The translations under genes and the position numbers were made by a program. Positions 55,808 through 64,000 of a DNA stretch of 64,000 nt are shown in pieces. Each line of letters opens with the position of its first letter. Positions within the stretch are counted from its first letter, which is position 1. Under the pieces are notes generated by a model that was given only the letters and a program-made list of their open reading frames with translations, ran no database searches and was not told the origin of the DNA. Source of the stretch: Microbulbifer sp. YPW1 (GTDB lineage: Bacteria > Pseudomonadota > Gammaproteobacteria > Pseudomonadales > Cellvibrionaceae); assembly GCF_013367775.1 (NCBI RefSeq), contig NZ_CP055157.1, positions 1,405,001-1,469,000 of the forward strand, in the 5' to 3' direction.

Positions 55808-57502
55808 CTAGTTTTCCCCAGCAAACAATTCGCCGAAGAAATCCCCGCGGTTCCAGTATGGCTTGCGCTCCGCATCGGCCACATCCCAGGCAATCGCGAA
55901 ATTCACCTCGGCAAACTGCTGCGCGGCGATATAGCTGATCTGTTCGTCCGCCTCGTCTTCCGGGCGGTGGTAGCGGCCAATCAGAAAATCGAGCTGCGCC
56001 TGGGTGCCATCAATGTTCTTGTCGATCGCCTCGCGCCCGCTGATCAGGTAGATCGACGGCACCCCCTGGCGCACAAAGCTGTAGTGGTCGCTGCGCACGA
56101 AAATCACCTGCTCCGGCATCGGGTCCGGGCTCAGCTTGAGGCCCGCCCGCTGTGCGGCGCGCGCGGCACTTTTGCCCAGGCTGGAGTGTTCGGCACCGAA
56201 CGCGATCACGTCGCGGAACGGATACAACAGCATGGGCATATCCAGATTGATGTTTGCCACCATCGACCGGGGCGGCACCGGTGGGTGCCGGGCAAAGTAG
56301 TCGGAACCCAGCAGGCCCTCTTCCTCTGCAGTCACCGCCACAAACAGGATCGAGCGACGCGGTGCGCGACCGGACTCCGCAAACATGCGCGCCACCTCCA
56401 GCATCACCGCGATGCCGGCGGCGTTGTCCTGGGCACCGTTATTGATTCGGTCCGGGTTTAACTGATCGTGGACATCGCCCTCCCCCGACCCAGCGGCATC
56501 CATCCCGATGTGGTCGAGATGGGCAGTGAACACCACATACTCGTCGCGCAACCCGGGATCACTCCCCGGCAGCAGGCCGACCACGTTGGGGCTGACTACC
56601 TTGCGGTGTTCGCCACCACTGGTGAGGGTCGCGCTGTAGGGCAGCGCGAAGCCCCTGGGCACTACGCCATTGTCCATCTCGGTAAAAATGGTATCGAGAC
56701 TGCGCTGCGCACCCATAAACAGCTGGCGCGCGGCGGGCATATCCAGCACAACGCCGGGGTGCATACCGGGAATGGCGTTGCCCGGTATATCGTCCGCACG
56801 CAACCAGTCGAAAGTCGGCTCCTGGATATGTTCGCCAGAGCGGGCAAACGAACGCCGCGCTTCCAGCGCCGGAGTATTGAGGTTGATATAACCAACCGCA
56901 CCGTGACGGGCGGCGGTTTCCCGCTTGGTACGCCCGGAGGCATAGTGGGCGCCCACTTCGTTGGGAAGCTGCGGCGGGCGGCCATCCAGCACTACTACGA
57001 TTTTGCCCTGCACATCCAATCCGGCGTAATCGTCGAATCCGAATTCCGGCGCTTCAACGCCGTAGCCGACGAACACCAGCCCCGCGGAGGTGACGGTGTC
57101 CTCGCCGATGGTAGGTGGTTTGGCGAGAAAGTCAGCGCCCATTTCGAAGGTGATATCCCCATCGCGGCCGTGCAACATCAGGGTCGCCTGGTGCCCGCCC
57201 CAGCGCGCCTCGCGAAACGGCACCTGCTGGAAGTAGTCATCGCCGGTAATCGACCTCAGGCCCAGTTCGGCAAAACGGTCGGCCACGTGCTGAGCGGCCT
57301 GTTGATAACCGCGGCTGCCGGTCTTGCGCCCGGCGAGGGCGTCGGCGGAAAGGTACTCTATATCCGCGCGCATGCGCTCCATATCCGCGCTGGGGATGGG
57401 CGCGAATGCCCCGGTGCTGACGCAGGAAATAATGCCGGTGCTGAGCAGTGCAGCCAGGGCGCCCGCCGCAAGGAAGCGGCGGGTGAAGTGATTGATTCGC
57501 AT
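55808..57502 (-). CDS. M28-family metallopeptidase lipoprotein with PA domain
   Basis: This 564-residue protein has a signal peptide ending in lipobox IISC, so it is probably anchored to the envelope. A PA domain insert lies at about 130-290. Zinc ligands of M28 follow in order: TAHLDHIGM, QDNAAGIAVM, the EEEGLLGSDYF pair, NLDMPM and RSDHYSFVRQGVPSIY. Members are aminopeptidases or glutaminyl cyclase relatives that trim peptides outside the cytoplasm. It is convergent with the GNAT-C39 gene (5 bp apart), with no terminator seen. Confidence 0.93.
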   Translation of the reverse strand: MRINHFTRRFLAAGALAALLSTGIISCVSTGAFAPIPSADMERMRADIEYLSADALAGRKTGSRGYQQAAQHVADRFAELGLRSITGDDYFQQVPFREARWGGHQATLMLHGRDGDITFEMGADFLAKPPTIGEDTVTSAGLVFVGYGVEAPEFGFDDYAGLDVQGKIVVVLDGRPPQLPNEVGAHYASGRTKRETAARHGAVGYINLNTPALEARRSFARSGEHIQEPTFDWLRADDIPGNAIPGMHPGVVLDMPAARQLFMGAQRSLDTIFTEMDNGVVPRGFALPYSATLTSGGEHRKVVSPNVVGLLPGSDPGLRDEYVVFTAHLDHIGMDAAGSGEGDVHDQLNPDRINNGAQDNAAGIAVMLEVARMFAESGRAPRRSILFVAVTAEEEGLLGSDYFARHPPVPPRSMVANINLDMPMLLYPFRDVIAFGAEHSSLGKSAARAAQRAGLKLSPDPMPEQVIFVRSDHYSFVRQGVPSIYLISGREAIDKNIDGTQAQLDFLIGRYHRPEDEADEQISYIAAQQFAEVNFAIAWDVADAERKPYWNRGDFFGELFAGEN

Positions 57503-57576
57503 ACAGGACTCGTCGAGATCGGATACGGCGCCAGCTTAGCACGCTCGCCATACCGGTCTCCGACGATTGGCGGGCA

Positions 57577-58323
57577 TCAATGACGTGGTGCAAGTCTCAT
57601 AAAGCTACTGTCCACGGCGCGCTCTGCGAGCTCGTGGGCACGATCCGCACAAAAGTCCCCATGGCCACCGAGCAGGTGCTGGAAAGGCAGGTTAAGCAGG
57701 CGCTGAAAATCCGCGGCCAGCCAGCGCTGGTTGTTCTCGTGATCCGGCGTGGCGCGACGACACCAGGCGGGTGCGACCTGCATCCCCTGGTGCACACCGC
57801 TCAGGCGCAGCATCCACTTCCCGGCCCAGCTGCAGCCGGCCCAGCCACTCCAGAACTGCAGCGCGTCGCAGGTGAGCAGCAGTCCTCCGGATAGGGGCAG
57901 CAGCAGCGCCGCCTCGGGCACCCGGCTGTTGCTGAATTCAAATACCCGACCGCCGGTTACCGGACAGGTGCCGCCATCGGCGAGAAACTGATCCGCCGGG
58001 GGCAGTGGATAGTGATCGGAGTGGGCCTGTCGCCAGAAGAAAACATTGAAGCGATCGCGGTAATAGAGGTCGTCACAGCCGTGGTAGTAACCGAGCCTGA
58101 CGGCCTGGCGCACCCGCCCCAGTTCACACAGGCGCTCTTCCTCCATCCGGCGCAGACGCACCGGGTTCACCAGCAGCAGATCGTCGCCGCTGCGCACGAT
58201 GCCCATGTTGCGATTGACATAAACCCGCGGCGCGATGCGCGCAGTACCGCGCACCACAAAAAAGTCCGGCAACACCTGGCGGATTCGGCCGTGTGGTAGC
58301 GGAGCGGGATAGGCAATATGCAT
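57577..58323 (-). CDS. Metallo-beta-lactamase-fold-like protein, degenerate
   Basis: This 248-residue protein has a pattern that suggests the metallo-beta-lactamase fold: VYVNRNMGIVRSGDDLLLVN near the N-terminus and FQHLLGGHGDFCADRA near the C-terminus. The HxHxDH motif is absent; the nearest segment is RQAHSDHYPLP. It is therefore probably non-hydrolytic or binds metal differently. There is no signal peptide. It lies 74 bp upstream of the M28 gene on the same strand. Function not recognised. Confidence 0.65.
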   Translation of the reverse strand: MHIAYPAPLPHGRIRQVLPDFFVVRGTARIAPRVYVNRNMGIVRSGDDLLLVNPVRLRRMEEERLCELGRVRQAVRLGYYHGCDDLYYRDRFNVFFWRQAHSDHYPLPPADQFLADGGTCPVTGGRVFEFSNSRVPEAALLLPLSGGLLLTCDALQFWSGWAGCSWAGKWMLRLSGVHQGMQVAPAWCRRATPDHENNQRWLAADFQRLLNLPFQHLLGGHGDFCADRAHELAERAVDSSFMRLAPRH

Positions 58324-58394
58324 GGTCTCAGGAAGCTCCTCAGCGGCGCTCCCTGCCGGATATCTGTTTTCTCCGTCAGCGCGGTTGGCGCTGA

Positions 58395-58805
58395 TCAGCT
58401 GTACTGCAATCGATTGCTGATACCGTACAGAACCTGCATGGCCTGCTTGGCGTCATGCTCGCTGACCAGCAGATGCTCGTGACAGCGCGCCGATACCACA
58501 TTGGCCTGGATACCGGCGTCTGCCAGTTCGCGCACGATGGTGGCGGCGAGTCCCGGCACCTGCAGGCCGCCGGTGTACTGCAGGGTAATCTGGCGGTAAC
58601 TGCCGTCTTCCGGCAGTGATTCGCGCTCGGCAACGTCCTTGGGCAGCAGCGCGCAGATACCCTCGCGCTCGCGGAAGATACACAGGCACTCCTGCAACAA
58701 TGTGCGCAACTGGGCTTCATCCAGCTGACACATCACCAGCTGCTCACGGTTCAGAATCGGGGTGAGGCGCTGTAACAACTGGTCGATTTTTACCTGGGCA
58801 TTCAT
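58395..58805 (-). CDS. Small ACT-domain-like protein
   Basis: This 136-residue cytoplasmic protein has RQITLQYTGGLQVPGLAATI and ELADAGIQANVVSARCHEHL followed by DAKQAMQVL, which fit the beta-alpha-beta-beta-alpha-beta pattern of ACT/CASTOR-like regulatory domains. It has no enzyme domain. It may bind an amino acid and regulate a partner. It lies between the MBL-like gene and a secreted protein gene, with gaps of 71 and 37 bp. Confidence 0.75.
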   Translation of the reverse strand: MNAQVKIDQLLQRLTPILNREQLVMCQLDEAQLRTLLQECLCIFREREGICALLPKDVAERESLPEDGSYRQITLQYTGGLQVPGLAATIVRELADAGIQANVVSARCHEHLLVSEHDAKQAMQVLYGISNRLQYS

Positions 58806-58842
58806 GGTGATCTCACTCTCCGGATACTGACTTGGGGCGCGC

Positions 58843-59703
58843 TCAGTTCGCGCCGCGTTTTTTCGGTTTCGGCTGTTTGCCGGTGCCGCCCTTCACCCGC
58901 GCCCTGGCGGTATTCTTGCGCTGCTGCGGCAGCTTGCCCTTGGGGGCTTTGGCGGCAGGGCCGAATTCTTCACCGTCGAACTCCGGCTCGCCCTCCACCG
59001 GGGTGGTATCTACCAGAGTTTCCTGGCGCTGCGCTTCCAGCTCCCAGCGGTCGAGGGCGATATCGATATCTTTTTCAACATCCATACGCGGGAACTCGGG
59101 ACACGGGGCGTCTTTCTGCGGGTTGTGCCAGCCGGACAGCGGGGCGACAAACACCACCAGGGATTTGTGCAGGTAATTGCGGCCGATGCTGGCTTCGGTC
59201 CAGGTGGTCTGCCAGGCGTATTTGCCCTTGACCGCGTAATCGCTCTCGTAGGATTTGAGGGTCAGGAAGTAGGGATACAGACGGCCGCCGCGGCAAACGA
59301 TGCGGCGCTCGGTCTTGATATTTGCCATCTGGGTAAACGGATCGAAGTACCAGCGGATATCGTAGCCATAGGAGAATTTCATTTTTTCCCCGTGCTTGCT
59401 GAACGCGTAGGAACGACCGGTGCCATCCCGGTTCAGGCTCCACACGTGCTGGGCTTCGCCGTCGCGGGAGATCAGCCAGTTGCCAACCCACTGGCTGGCT
59501 TCCAGGCGGGAGTCCGCGTCCCACCCCGGGTACCGGGTTTTGTTCTCCGCCTGCGCCGCGCTGTTCGCGATATCCGCTGCGCTGGCGTCGGCGGGCGCCC
59601 CATCCTGCGCCTGCAGGCTGGGACATACACCGCACGCAACCACCGCAGTCACCAGCAGGACCGGTTTCACGAATCCGGAGGGAATAAAGCGAGGCTGCTT
59701 CAC
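58843..59703 (-). CDS. Secreted protein of unknown function (tandem paralogue 1)
   Basis: This 286-residue protein starts at GTG 59703, chosen because GGAGA lies six bases upstream; a longer frame to 59814 is rejected. It has a signal peptide (VKPVLLVTAVVACG, cleavage near SLQAQD), a core with SQWVGNWLISRDGEAQHVWS and LNRDGTGRSYAFS, and a conserved CPEFPR stretch. A ~60-residue basic, Lys/Pro-rich tail ends the protein. The core matches the next gene's product (QWAGNWLVVGQGDEQLVWQL), so the two are paralogues. The fold may be lipocalin-like; no function recognised. Confidence 0.75.
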   Translation of the reverse strand: MKQPRFIPSGFVKPVLLVTAVVACGVCPSLQAQDGAPADASAADIANSAAQAENKTRYPGWDADSRLEASQWVGNWLISRDGEAQHVWSLNRDGTGRSYAFSKHGEKMKFSYGYDIRWYFDPFTQMANIKTERRIVCRGGRLYPYFLTLKSYESDYAVKGKYAWQTTWTEASIGRNYLHKSLVVFVAPLSGWHNPQKDAPCPEFPRMDVEKDIDIALDRWELEAQRQETLVDTTPVEGEPEFDGEEFGPAAKAPKGKLPQQRKNTARARVKGGTGKQPKPKKRGAN

Positions 59704-59835
59704 GGCTTGTCTCCGCTTGCGCTTTATTCGTCCCTGAAGAATTGGTCGCCCACCTGGGGTGTCGACGGGTCCTTCCTGACCGGGCCGACGCTCGGGCGCT
59801 GAATCCTGAACCATCGCGTGGGCAGCCGCCGGTGC

Positions 59836-60381
59836 TCAGTTGCCCGCAGACGCGGTCTGCTGGGTTTCCTTGCGTTCACCGTCGTACAGGTTCGGGCACT
59901 CGGCCCCGTGATTGGGGGTCTGCCAGTCTGTCAGGCGACGCTGGAAGGCCAGGATGCCGCCGTTGTGCTGGCGCCAGTGACGCCCGTCGATAACGTTGAA
60001 GTCTAGGGTGACCGGACTCCAACCGGTAAATTGCGCGTACACCATGCCGCTGTTGCAGTGCAGGGTGCCACCGGTGCGGATACGTACCGTATCTCCCTCG
60101 ATTCGCCAGGAAATGGCGAACCCGTGGGTGAGCTGGCCATCGGCGCGGAAGCCGTGGGCAAAACCGGTGCCATCGGCTTTCAGTTGCCACACCAGCTGCT
60201 CGTCGCCCTGCCCCACCACCAGCCAGTTACCGGCCCACTGGTGGGCGGTGGACTGATCCGGGGTCTGGCTCTGGGCGGAAGCGAGCATCGGAAGTAACAG
60301 GAATATCGCAAGCACCAGGCCATAGACCTGCAGCAGGGATAGGAGAACGGGACGGAAGGACAACTGACGCAACAACTTCAT
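59836..60381 (-). CDS. Secreted protein of unknown function (tandem paralogue 2)
   Basis: This 181-residue protein has a signal peptide (VYGLVLAIFLLLPMLASA, cleavage near ASAQSQ). The mature part begins HQWAGNWLVVGQGDEQLVWQ and LKADGTGFAHGF and ends with LTDWQTPNHGAECPNLYDGE, each matching a segment of the 58843-59703 product. Two Cys residues (CNSG and ECPN) may form a disulfide. It lacks the basic tail of its neighbour. Function not recognised; the strand composition suggests a beta-barrel lipocalin-like fold. Confidence 0.75.
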   Translation of the reverse strand: MKLLRQLSFRPVLLSLLQVYGLVLAIFLLLPMLASAQSQTPDQSTAHQWAGNWLVVGQGDEQLVWQLKADGTGFAHGFRADGQLTHGFAISWRIEGDTVRIRTGGTLHCNSGMVYAQFTGWSPVTLDFNVIDGRHWRQHNGGILAFQRRLTDWQTPNHGAECPNLYDGERKETQQTASAGN

Positions 60382-60507
60382 GCGGCACTCTTCTCTGTTG
60401 GGTTCTACGACTGGCGGTTATTTAATCAACCTAATTAAAAGCCTAGTCGTAAATCTCAACTGTGGCAGCGGATGCGACAAAATTCTTTGTTTCCGCGCCA
60501 ATGCACA

Positions 60508-61728
60508 CTACGAAGTTCCGGTTTTGCCCCTGGGGCGGCGCAATCTGTACCACAAAAGCCCGCCAACCCCGAGGGCGATCACCAGGAAAAACACCGCCCA
60601 CGCGTAGATTGCGCTGCCAGAGGTGGGCTGTAACTGTTCCCGCGCGCGCACCACGTTGGCCTGCAGACGCTGGAACTGTTCGATGATTTCATTGCTCGGG
60701 GCGCGGTCGAGGATGGACTGGCGCAGTTCCTGCCACTGCTGGTCGAGCTGGGCGGTGAGCGCCGGGTTGCGCTCGGCCAGCTGCGGACGGGCCTGGGCGT
60801 AGCCCTCGCGCAGGCCGAGCATCAACTGGTGATAGGCACTCGCGGAATCGCCGCCGCGATAGGCCGCCTGCCCCAGGTACAGCAGCCCGGCGGCCCGCGC
60901 CAGTGGGTGTTGCAGATGCGCGGTCTCCTGCGGGTGCGCGCGCCACCACATCAGCGCGTCACGGGCTTCGTCGGGCAGTTCCACCGGCCGCAGTACCGCC
61001 ATTCCCGGCAGCCCCACCAGCGCCGGATATTCCTGCGCGCGGCGCGCTGACGGCGCCATCTCCGGCGCGGCAAAACCCGCCACCATCACCGCCAGAGCCC
61101 AGCGCTCGCGACTGCTGAGATCGCCATCGATGTCACGGTTGTGGGCGTCGTTGCGCGTGGGCTCGAGCACGTTATAGAAATCGTACAGACTCAGGTTTGC
61201 CATGCGTGCGGGATCGGTCAGCTTGCGCTCCGCCTGCGGTGCATCCCCGTTTTCGCCGTGACAGTTGCGGCAGCGATCCTGGTACAGCGCGCGCGCCTCT
61301 TGCGCCGACGGCAGCGGCTCTGCCGGCGAGCGCGGCAGCTGGTAGAGCGCCGCAAAGCGATCCGCCGCGGCGTTTGCGCGCTGGCGTACCTGTGCCGGCG
61401 GCGCGCGGCTTTCAATCTCCGCGGCGAGGTCTTGCAGGGTGCGCTGCAGCTGATTGCGGCCGGGCTTTTCGGGCAGCTTTTCCAGCAGCGACGCAGCCAC
61501 CTCCACATTGCCCTGCAATTGACGATACAGGCTGCGATCCCGCATCCCGTCCCCATCGTCACTGACCGCCTCCGGATAATCCACGGCAACAAAGGACAGC
61601 AGGCTCACCGCGCGCGCCGCGGTATTCTGGGTTTCCTTGTCTGCAGTGGGCTGCGCCCACGCCGCGCCCCCACCCAGCAAGGTGGCAAGCAACAGTATCA
61701 GCAGCGGGGTTTTCGGCGTTCTCGGCAT
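60508..61728 (-). CDS. Membrane-anchored cytochrome c with FTR1-type N-terminal domain
   Basis: This 406-residue protein has a signal peptide (LLILLLATLLGGGAAWAQ), then AVSLLSFVAVDYPEAVSDDG, which resembles the periplasmic N-terminal domain fused to some bacterial FTR1 iron permeases. A single haem site is Cys153-x-x-Cys156-His157 in YQDRCRNCHGENGD. A helical region and one C-terminal membrane segment (AIYAWAVFFLVIALGVGGLL) follow, but the FTR1 permease is absent. It may serve iron oxidation for uptake; that role is inference from the N-terminal similarity. Confidence 0.75.
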   Translation of the reverse strand: MPRTPKTPLLILLLATLLGGGAAWAQPTADKETQNTAARAVSLLSFVAVDYPEAVSDDGDGMRDRSLYRQLQGNVEVAASLLEKLPEKPGRNQLQRTLQDLAAEIESRAPPAQVRQRANAAADRFAALYQLPRSPAEPLPSAQEARALYQDRCRNCHGENGDAPQAERKLTDPARMANLSLYDFYNVLEPTRNDAHNRDIDGDLSSRERWALAVMVAGFAAPEMAPSARRAQEYPALVGLPGMAVLRPVELPDEARDALMWWRAHPQETAHLQHPLARAAGLLYLGQAAYRGGDSASAYHQLMLGLREGYAQARPQLAERNPALTAQLDQQWQELRQSILDRAPSNEIIEQFQRLQANVVRAREQLQPTSGSAIYAWAVFFLVIALGVGGLLWYRLRRPRGKTGTS

Positions 61729-61814
61729 TGGGCAGTGGCGGATTTTTTTGCGGTATCCCGTTTCAGACTAGCAGTATTGCTCCGGACACGGCTCGCACGG
61801 CAAACCGCGGGCAT

Positions 61815-61840
61815 AAAAAAACCCCGCATCTGCGGGGTTT
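61815..61840 (-). terminator. Rho-independent terminator after dsbA
   Basis: AACCCCGCA-TC-TGCGGGGTT (61820-61839) is a 9-bp perfect stem followed on the minus strand by a T-run (plus-strand A-run from 61815). It lies 16 bp after the dsbA stop. Confidence 0.9.
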
Positions 61841-61855
61841 CCGTCGCGGTGGCAA

Positions 61856-62533
61856 TCAGCCCTTTTCCGCGCGCTCTTTCTCGACCAGATAGTCGACAAC
61901 TTCCAGCATCAGCTCCTGACCGTTGGACTTGCCTTTGAAGCCCGGCAGCGAGGTGCTGACACGGTACTTGCCGGCCACAACCATTTCCGGGGTGCCGGAA
62001 AGCTTGTAGGCGCGCTGCTTGGCCTGGCCCTGCTTGATCTTGCTGTTGATGGCGAAGGAGTTCATCAGCTTCACCGCTTTGTCACCGTCGGCACCATTGT
62101 TGGTGAACATGGCGGCAATGGCGCTTTCGTCCGGGGTCCACTCACGGCCGTTGCGGTCGGCGAACATTTTGCGCTGCTGGGCGATGGCACCAAAGATCGG
62201 GTCGTGCACCTTGTCCAGCACGCCCATGGCGTCCGCCACGTAGAACATACGCGCGTGCACTTCCATTACCGGCTGCCAGATTGCCGGGATCTTCTTCAGT
62301 GCGACATCCGCAGGCATGGTTTTCTGCCACTTTTTCAGCGGTCCTTCAAAGTGGTAGCAGTGGCCACAGCCGTACCAGAACAGTTCGGTGACTTCGATTT
62401 TGCTGTCGTCATCCTGGGCGACGGCCTGGGGCAGCACTTCGTAGTACTCGCCCGCTTTGAATTTTCCCGGGGTATCCTGGGCACAGGCTGCGAGGCTCAG
62501 CAGCATGGTGAACAGTGCAACGACGGCTCTCAT
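61856..62533 (-). CDS. dsbA: Thiol:disulfide interchange protein DsbA
   Basis: This 225-residue protein has the active site Cys56-Gly-His-Cys59 in LFWYGCGHCYHFEGPL and a helical insertion, then the cis-Pro region LSGTPEMVVAGKYRV. DsbA oxidises cysteine pairs in periplasmic proteins. The signal peptide ends LLSLAAC, which fits a lipobox, so this copy may be lipidated rather than free in the periplasm. It follows cytochrome c4 on the same strand, the usual order in pseudomonad relatives. A terminator at 61815-61840 follows. Confidence 0.95.
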   Translation of the reverse strand: MRAVVALFTMLLSLAACAQDTPGKFKAGEYYEVLPQAVAQDDDSKIEVTELFWYGCGHCYHFEGPLKKWQKTMPADVALKKIPAIWQPVMEVHARMFYVADAMGVLDKVHDPIFGAIAQQRKMFADRNGREWTPDESAIAAMFTNNGADGDKAVKLMNSFAINSKIKQGQAKQRAYKLSGTPEMVVAGKYRVSTSLPGFKGKSNGQELMLEVVDYLVEKERAEKG

Positions 62534-62670
62534 AAAGACTTACTCCAAACATTATTCTTGGTTCCGGCGGTCAGTATGGCTCGCATAAGCTGACGCCCGG
62601 CTGAATATAGACCGCGGGAATTATTGAAGTTCCCGCACTGCGGTGCAACCCGGGTGCGATGGCCGGACAG

Positions 62671-62699
62671 CAAAAGGCCGGTCAGCGACCGGCCTTTTG
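62671..62699 (-). terminator. Symmetric terminator hairpin after cytochrome c4
   Basis: A 13-bp perfect stem CAAAAGGCCGGTC / GACCGGCCTTTTG with a 3-base loop lies 40 bp after the cytochrome c4 stop on the minus strand. The A- and T-ends make it functional on both strands in principle. Confidence 0.85.
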
Positions 62700-62738
62700 T
62701 GAACTGGGACCGATTCCGGTGATCCGGCAGGCCAACAG

Positions 62739-63389
62739 TTACTCGGTGAGGCCCGCAACGTAGTTGGCCACAGCCTTGATCTCGGCGTCGGACAGCTGCT
62801 TGGCTACACTGCGCATTACGCGGGTGTCGCCATCGTTGTTACGCGCACCTTCGCGGAAAGCCTTCAGCTGCTTCTCGACGTACTGTGCGTACTGACCGGA
62901 CAGGCGCGGATAACCCGCAGGAGCGTTGCCCTGGCCGGTGGGAGAGTGACATCCCATACACGCCGGCACACCGGAGCTTGGGTTGCCTGCACGGAAAATC
63001 TTGCGCCCCAGGGCCAGACCGTCGACGTTATCGCCGTTGTTCAGCATGACCGAGAATGCCTCGGAGCCGGAGATCTGGATATTCTGGGCGGCGAAGTAGG
63101 CGGCGATGTCCGCCATGTCCTGGTCGCTCATGTTGTCGAGCTGGCCGGTCATCTCTGGTACCTTGCGCTCACCGCTCTTGATGTCGTGCAGCTGCTTGAG
63201 CAGGTATTTCTCGCCGAGACCGGCGATTTTTGGAAAGGTCGGCGCCGGGCTGTTGCCGTCCGCACCGTGACAGGCGGCACAGGCGGCAGCCTTGGTTTGC
63301 CCCGCAGTGGCGTCACCGGCGGCGTGGCCCACCTGAGCAAATGCCACCATCCCCAAAGCCAGAGCGGCCTTCTTTATAATGCTGTTCAT
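62739..63389 (-). CDS. Diheme cytochrome c4
   Basis: This 216-residue protein has a signal peptide ([20 protein letters not shown], cleavage near GHAAGD) and two haem sites, [11 protein letters not shown] and [11 protein letters not shown], each at the start of a c-type domain with a later axial Met candidate (VPEMTGQL and TRVMRSVAK). Cytochrome c4 passes electrons to terminal oxidases in the periplasm. The ATG at 63389 is preferred to a longer upstream frame. The order c4-dsbA next to divergent engB is conserved in related gammaproteobacteria. Confidence 0.95.
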   Translation of the reverse strand: MNSIIKKAALALGMVAFAQVGHAAGDATAGQTKAAACAACHGADGNSPAPTFPKIAGLGEKYLLKQLHDIKSGERKVPEMTGQLDNMSDQDMADIAAYFAAQNIQISGSEAFSVMLNNGDNVDGLALGRKIFRAGNPSSGVPACMGCHSPTGQGNAPAGYPRLSGQYAQYVEKQLKAFREGARNNDGDTRVMRSVAKQLSDAEIKAVANYVAGLTE

Positions 63390-63482
63390 ACGTCGTCCTG
63401 TTGCGCGCTGAAGTTTTGCACCCGATCTTCGCTGCTGGCAGCAACCTTGCCCGGCAGCCATCAGCGACGATAAAACCGCGGC

Positions 63483-63511
63483 ATTATATACTTGCGCGCC
63501 ATCTGAGTGTA
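63483..63511 (-). promoter_or_regulatory. Promoter for cytochrome c4
   Basis: A perfect -10 TATAAT lies on the minus strand (63488-63483), about 94 bp before the ATG, with a weak -35 TACACT (63511-63506) after 17 bp. Confidence 0.5.
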
Positions 63512-63523
63512 CCGGGAAGACTC

Positions 63524-64000
63524 ATGTCTGAATCCAATGTAGAACGAATCAATTACCGTCGCGCCGAATTTCTGATCAGCGCCCCCACCCTGGCGGAGTG
63601 TCCGGAAGATTCCGGCGCCGAAGTGGCCTTTGCCGGACGCTCCAATGCCGGCAAATCCAGCGCCATCAACGCCCTGACCGGCAACGGCAAGCTCGCGCGC
63701 ACCTCCAAGACCCCGGGGCGCACCCAGCTGATCAACTTTTTCAGCCTGAGCGAACAGCAGCGGCTGGTGGATCTGCCGGGCTACGGTTACGCCAAGGTAG
63801 CCCGCTCCATGAAGGACGAGTGGCAGCGCCACCTGGCGTTCTATCTGGAACAGCGCCGCTGCCTCAAGGGGCTGGTGCTGTTAATGGATATCCGGCAACC
63901 ACTAAAAGAGTTTGACCTGCATATGCTCACCTGGGCGGTGAATGCCGGCCTGCCCGCGCACATCCTGCTGACCAAGGCGGACAAACTGAAGAACGGCCCC
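63524..64000 (+). CDS. engB: Ribosome biogenesis GTPase EngB/YihA (3' end outside window)
   Basis: The frame opens at ATG 63524 and runs to the window edge, giving 159 residues. It shows G1 [13 protein letters not shown]2 [15 protein letters not shown]3 DLPGYGYA, and G4 [10 protein letters not shown] at the edge. EngB/YihA is an essential GTPase for 50S ribosomal subunit assembly. It lies divergent from cytochrome c4, as in related organisms. Confidence 0.97.
   Translation, partial: MSESNVERINYRRAEFLISAPTLAECPEDSGAEVAFAGRSNAGKSSAINALTGNGKLARTSKTPGRTQLINFFSLSEQQRLVDLPGYGYAKVARSMKDEWQRHLAFYLEQRRCLKGLVLLMDIRQPLKEFDLHMLTWAVNAGLPAHILLTKADKLKNGP

Overview
The window looks like a chromosomal segment of a marine gammaproteobacterium, most like the Cellvibrionales (Microbulbifer-type). 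The evidence is the engB / cytochrome c4 / dsbA cluster, the divergent fpr and finR-type LysR pair, a YqiJK/PspA membrane-stress operon, a tyrosine-degradation operon led by hppD, and a large exopolysaccharide locus. Genus level is inference. No tRNA, rRNA, CRISPR array, integrase or transposase was seen.

Layout. (1) 1-2.7 kb, minus strand: hppD, a small VOC protein and a fumarylacetoacetate hydrolase cut by the window edge, behind a recognisable promoter with an overlapping inverted repeat. (2) 2.8-6.4 kb, minus strand: a ribbon-helix-helix-like protein, PspA, a YqiJ-like protein and a flotillin (YqiK-like), with repeated hexamers over the promoter that suggest autoregulation. (3) 6.7-37.4 kb: an exopolysaccharide region that is visibly more A+T-rich than its flanks. 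On the plus strand it holds a stand-alone HPPD-like dioxygenase, an adenylation-carrier-thioesterase enzyme and two acyltransferases, then the initiating glycosyl-phosphotransferase, an outer-membrane beta-barrel, a short OPX export protein, a Wzc-like tyrosine kinase, its PHP phosphatase and a G8-domain lipoprotein. On the minus strand, converging on it, are two sulfotransferases, five glycosyltransferases (including a WecG/TagA type), an O-antigen-ligase/polymerase-like protein, a glycoside hydrolase and a flippase. A second G8-domain lipoprotein sits at the left edge. Together these read as a complete machine for a sulfated, probably acylated, exopolysaccharide.

(4) 38.2-50.9 kb, plus strand: two signal-bearing TldD paralogues around a leaderless PmbA, followed by a DUF4159 protein, a MoxR ATPase, a DUF58 protein, a BatA-like protein, a DUF4175-type protein and another membrane protein. 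A 141-bp palindromic element resembling a MITE lies between the first tldD and pmbA. (5) 51.2-64 kb: fpr/finR, a RimK-like ATP-grasp gene divergent from a GNAT-peptidase C39 fusion, an M28 peptidase lipoprotein, several small unknown proteins, a membrane-anchored cytochrome c, dsbA, cytochrome c4 and the start of engB.

The most unusual parts are the 9.97-15.8 kb cluster (half-size HPPD-like protein plus an A-T-TE enzyme whose adenylation domain lacks the amino-group-binding Asp), the paired G8 lipoproteins in the polysaccharide locus, the apparently exported TldD/PmbA set coupled to MoxR/Bat-like genes, and the hexamer array in front of the RHH-PspA-YqiJK operon. All calls are from reading the sequence; no database search was run.
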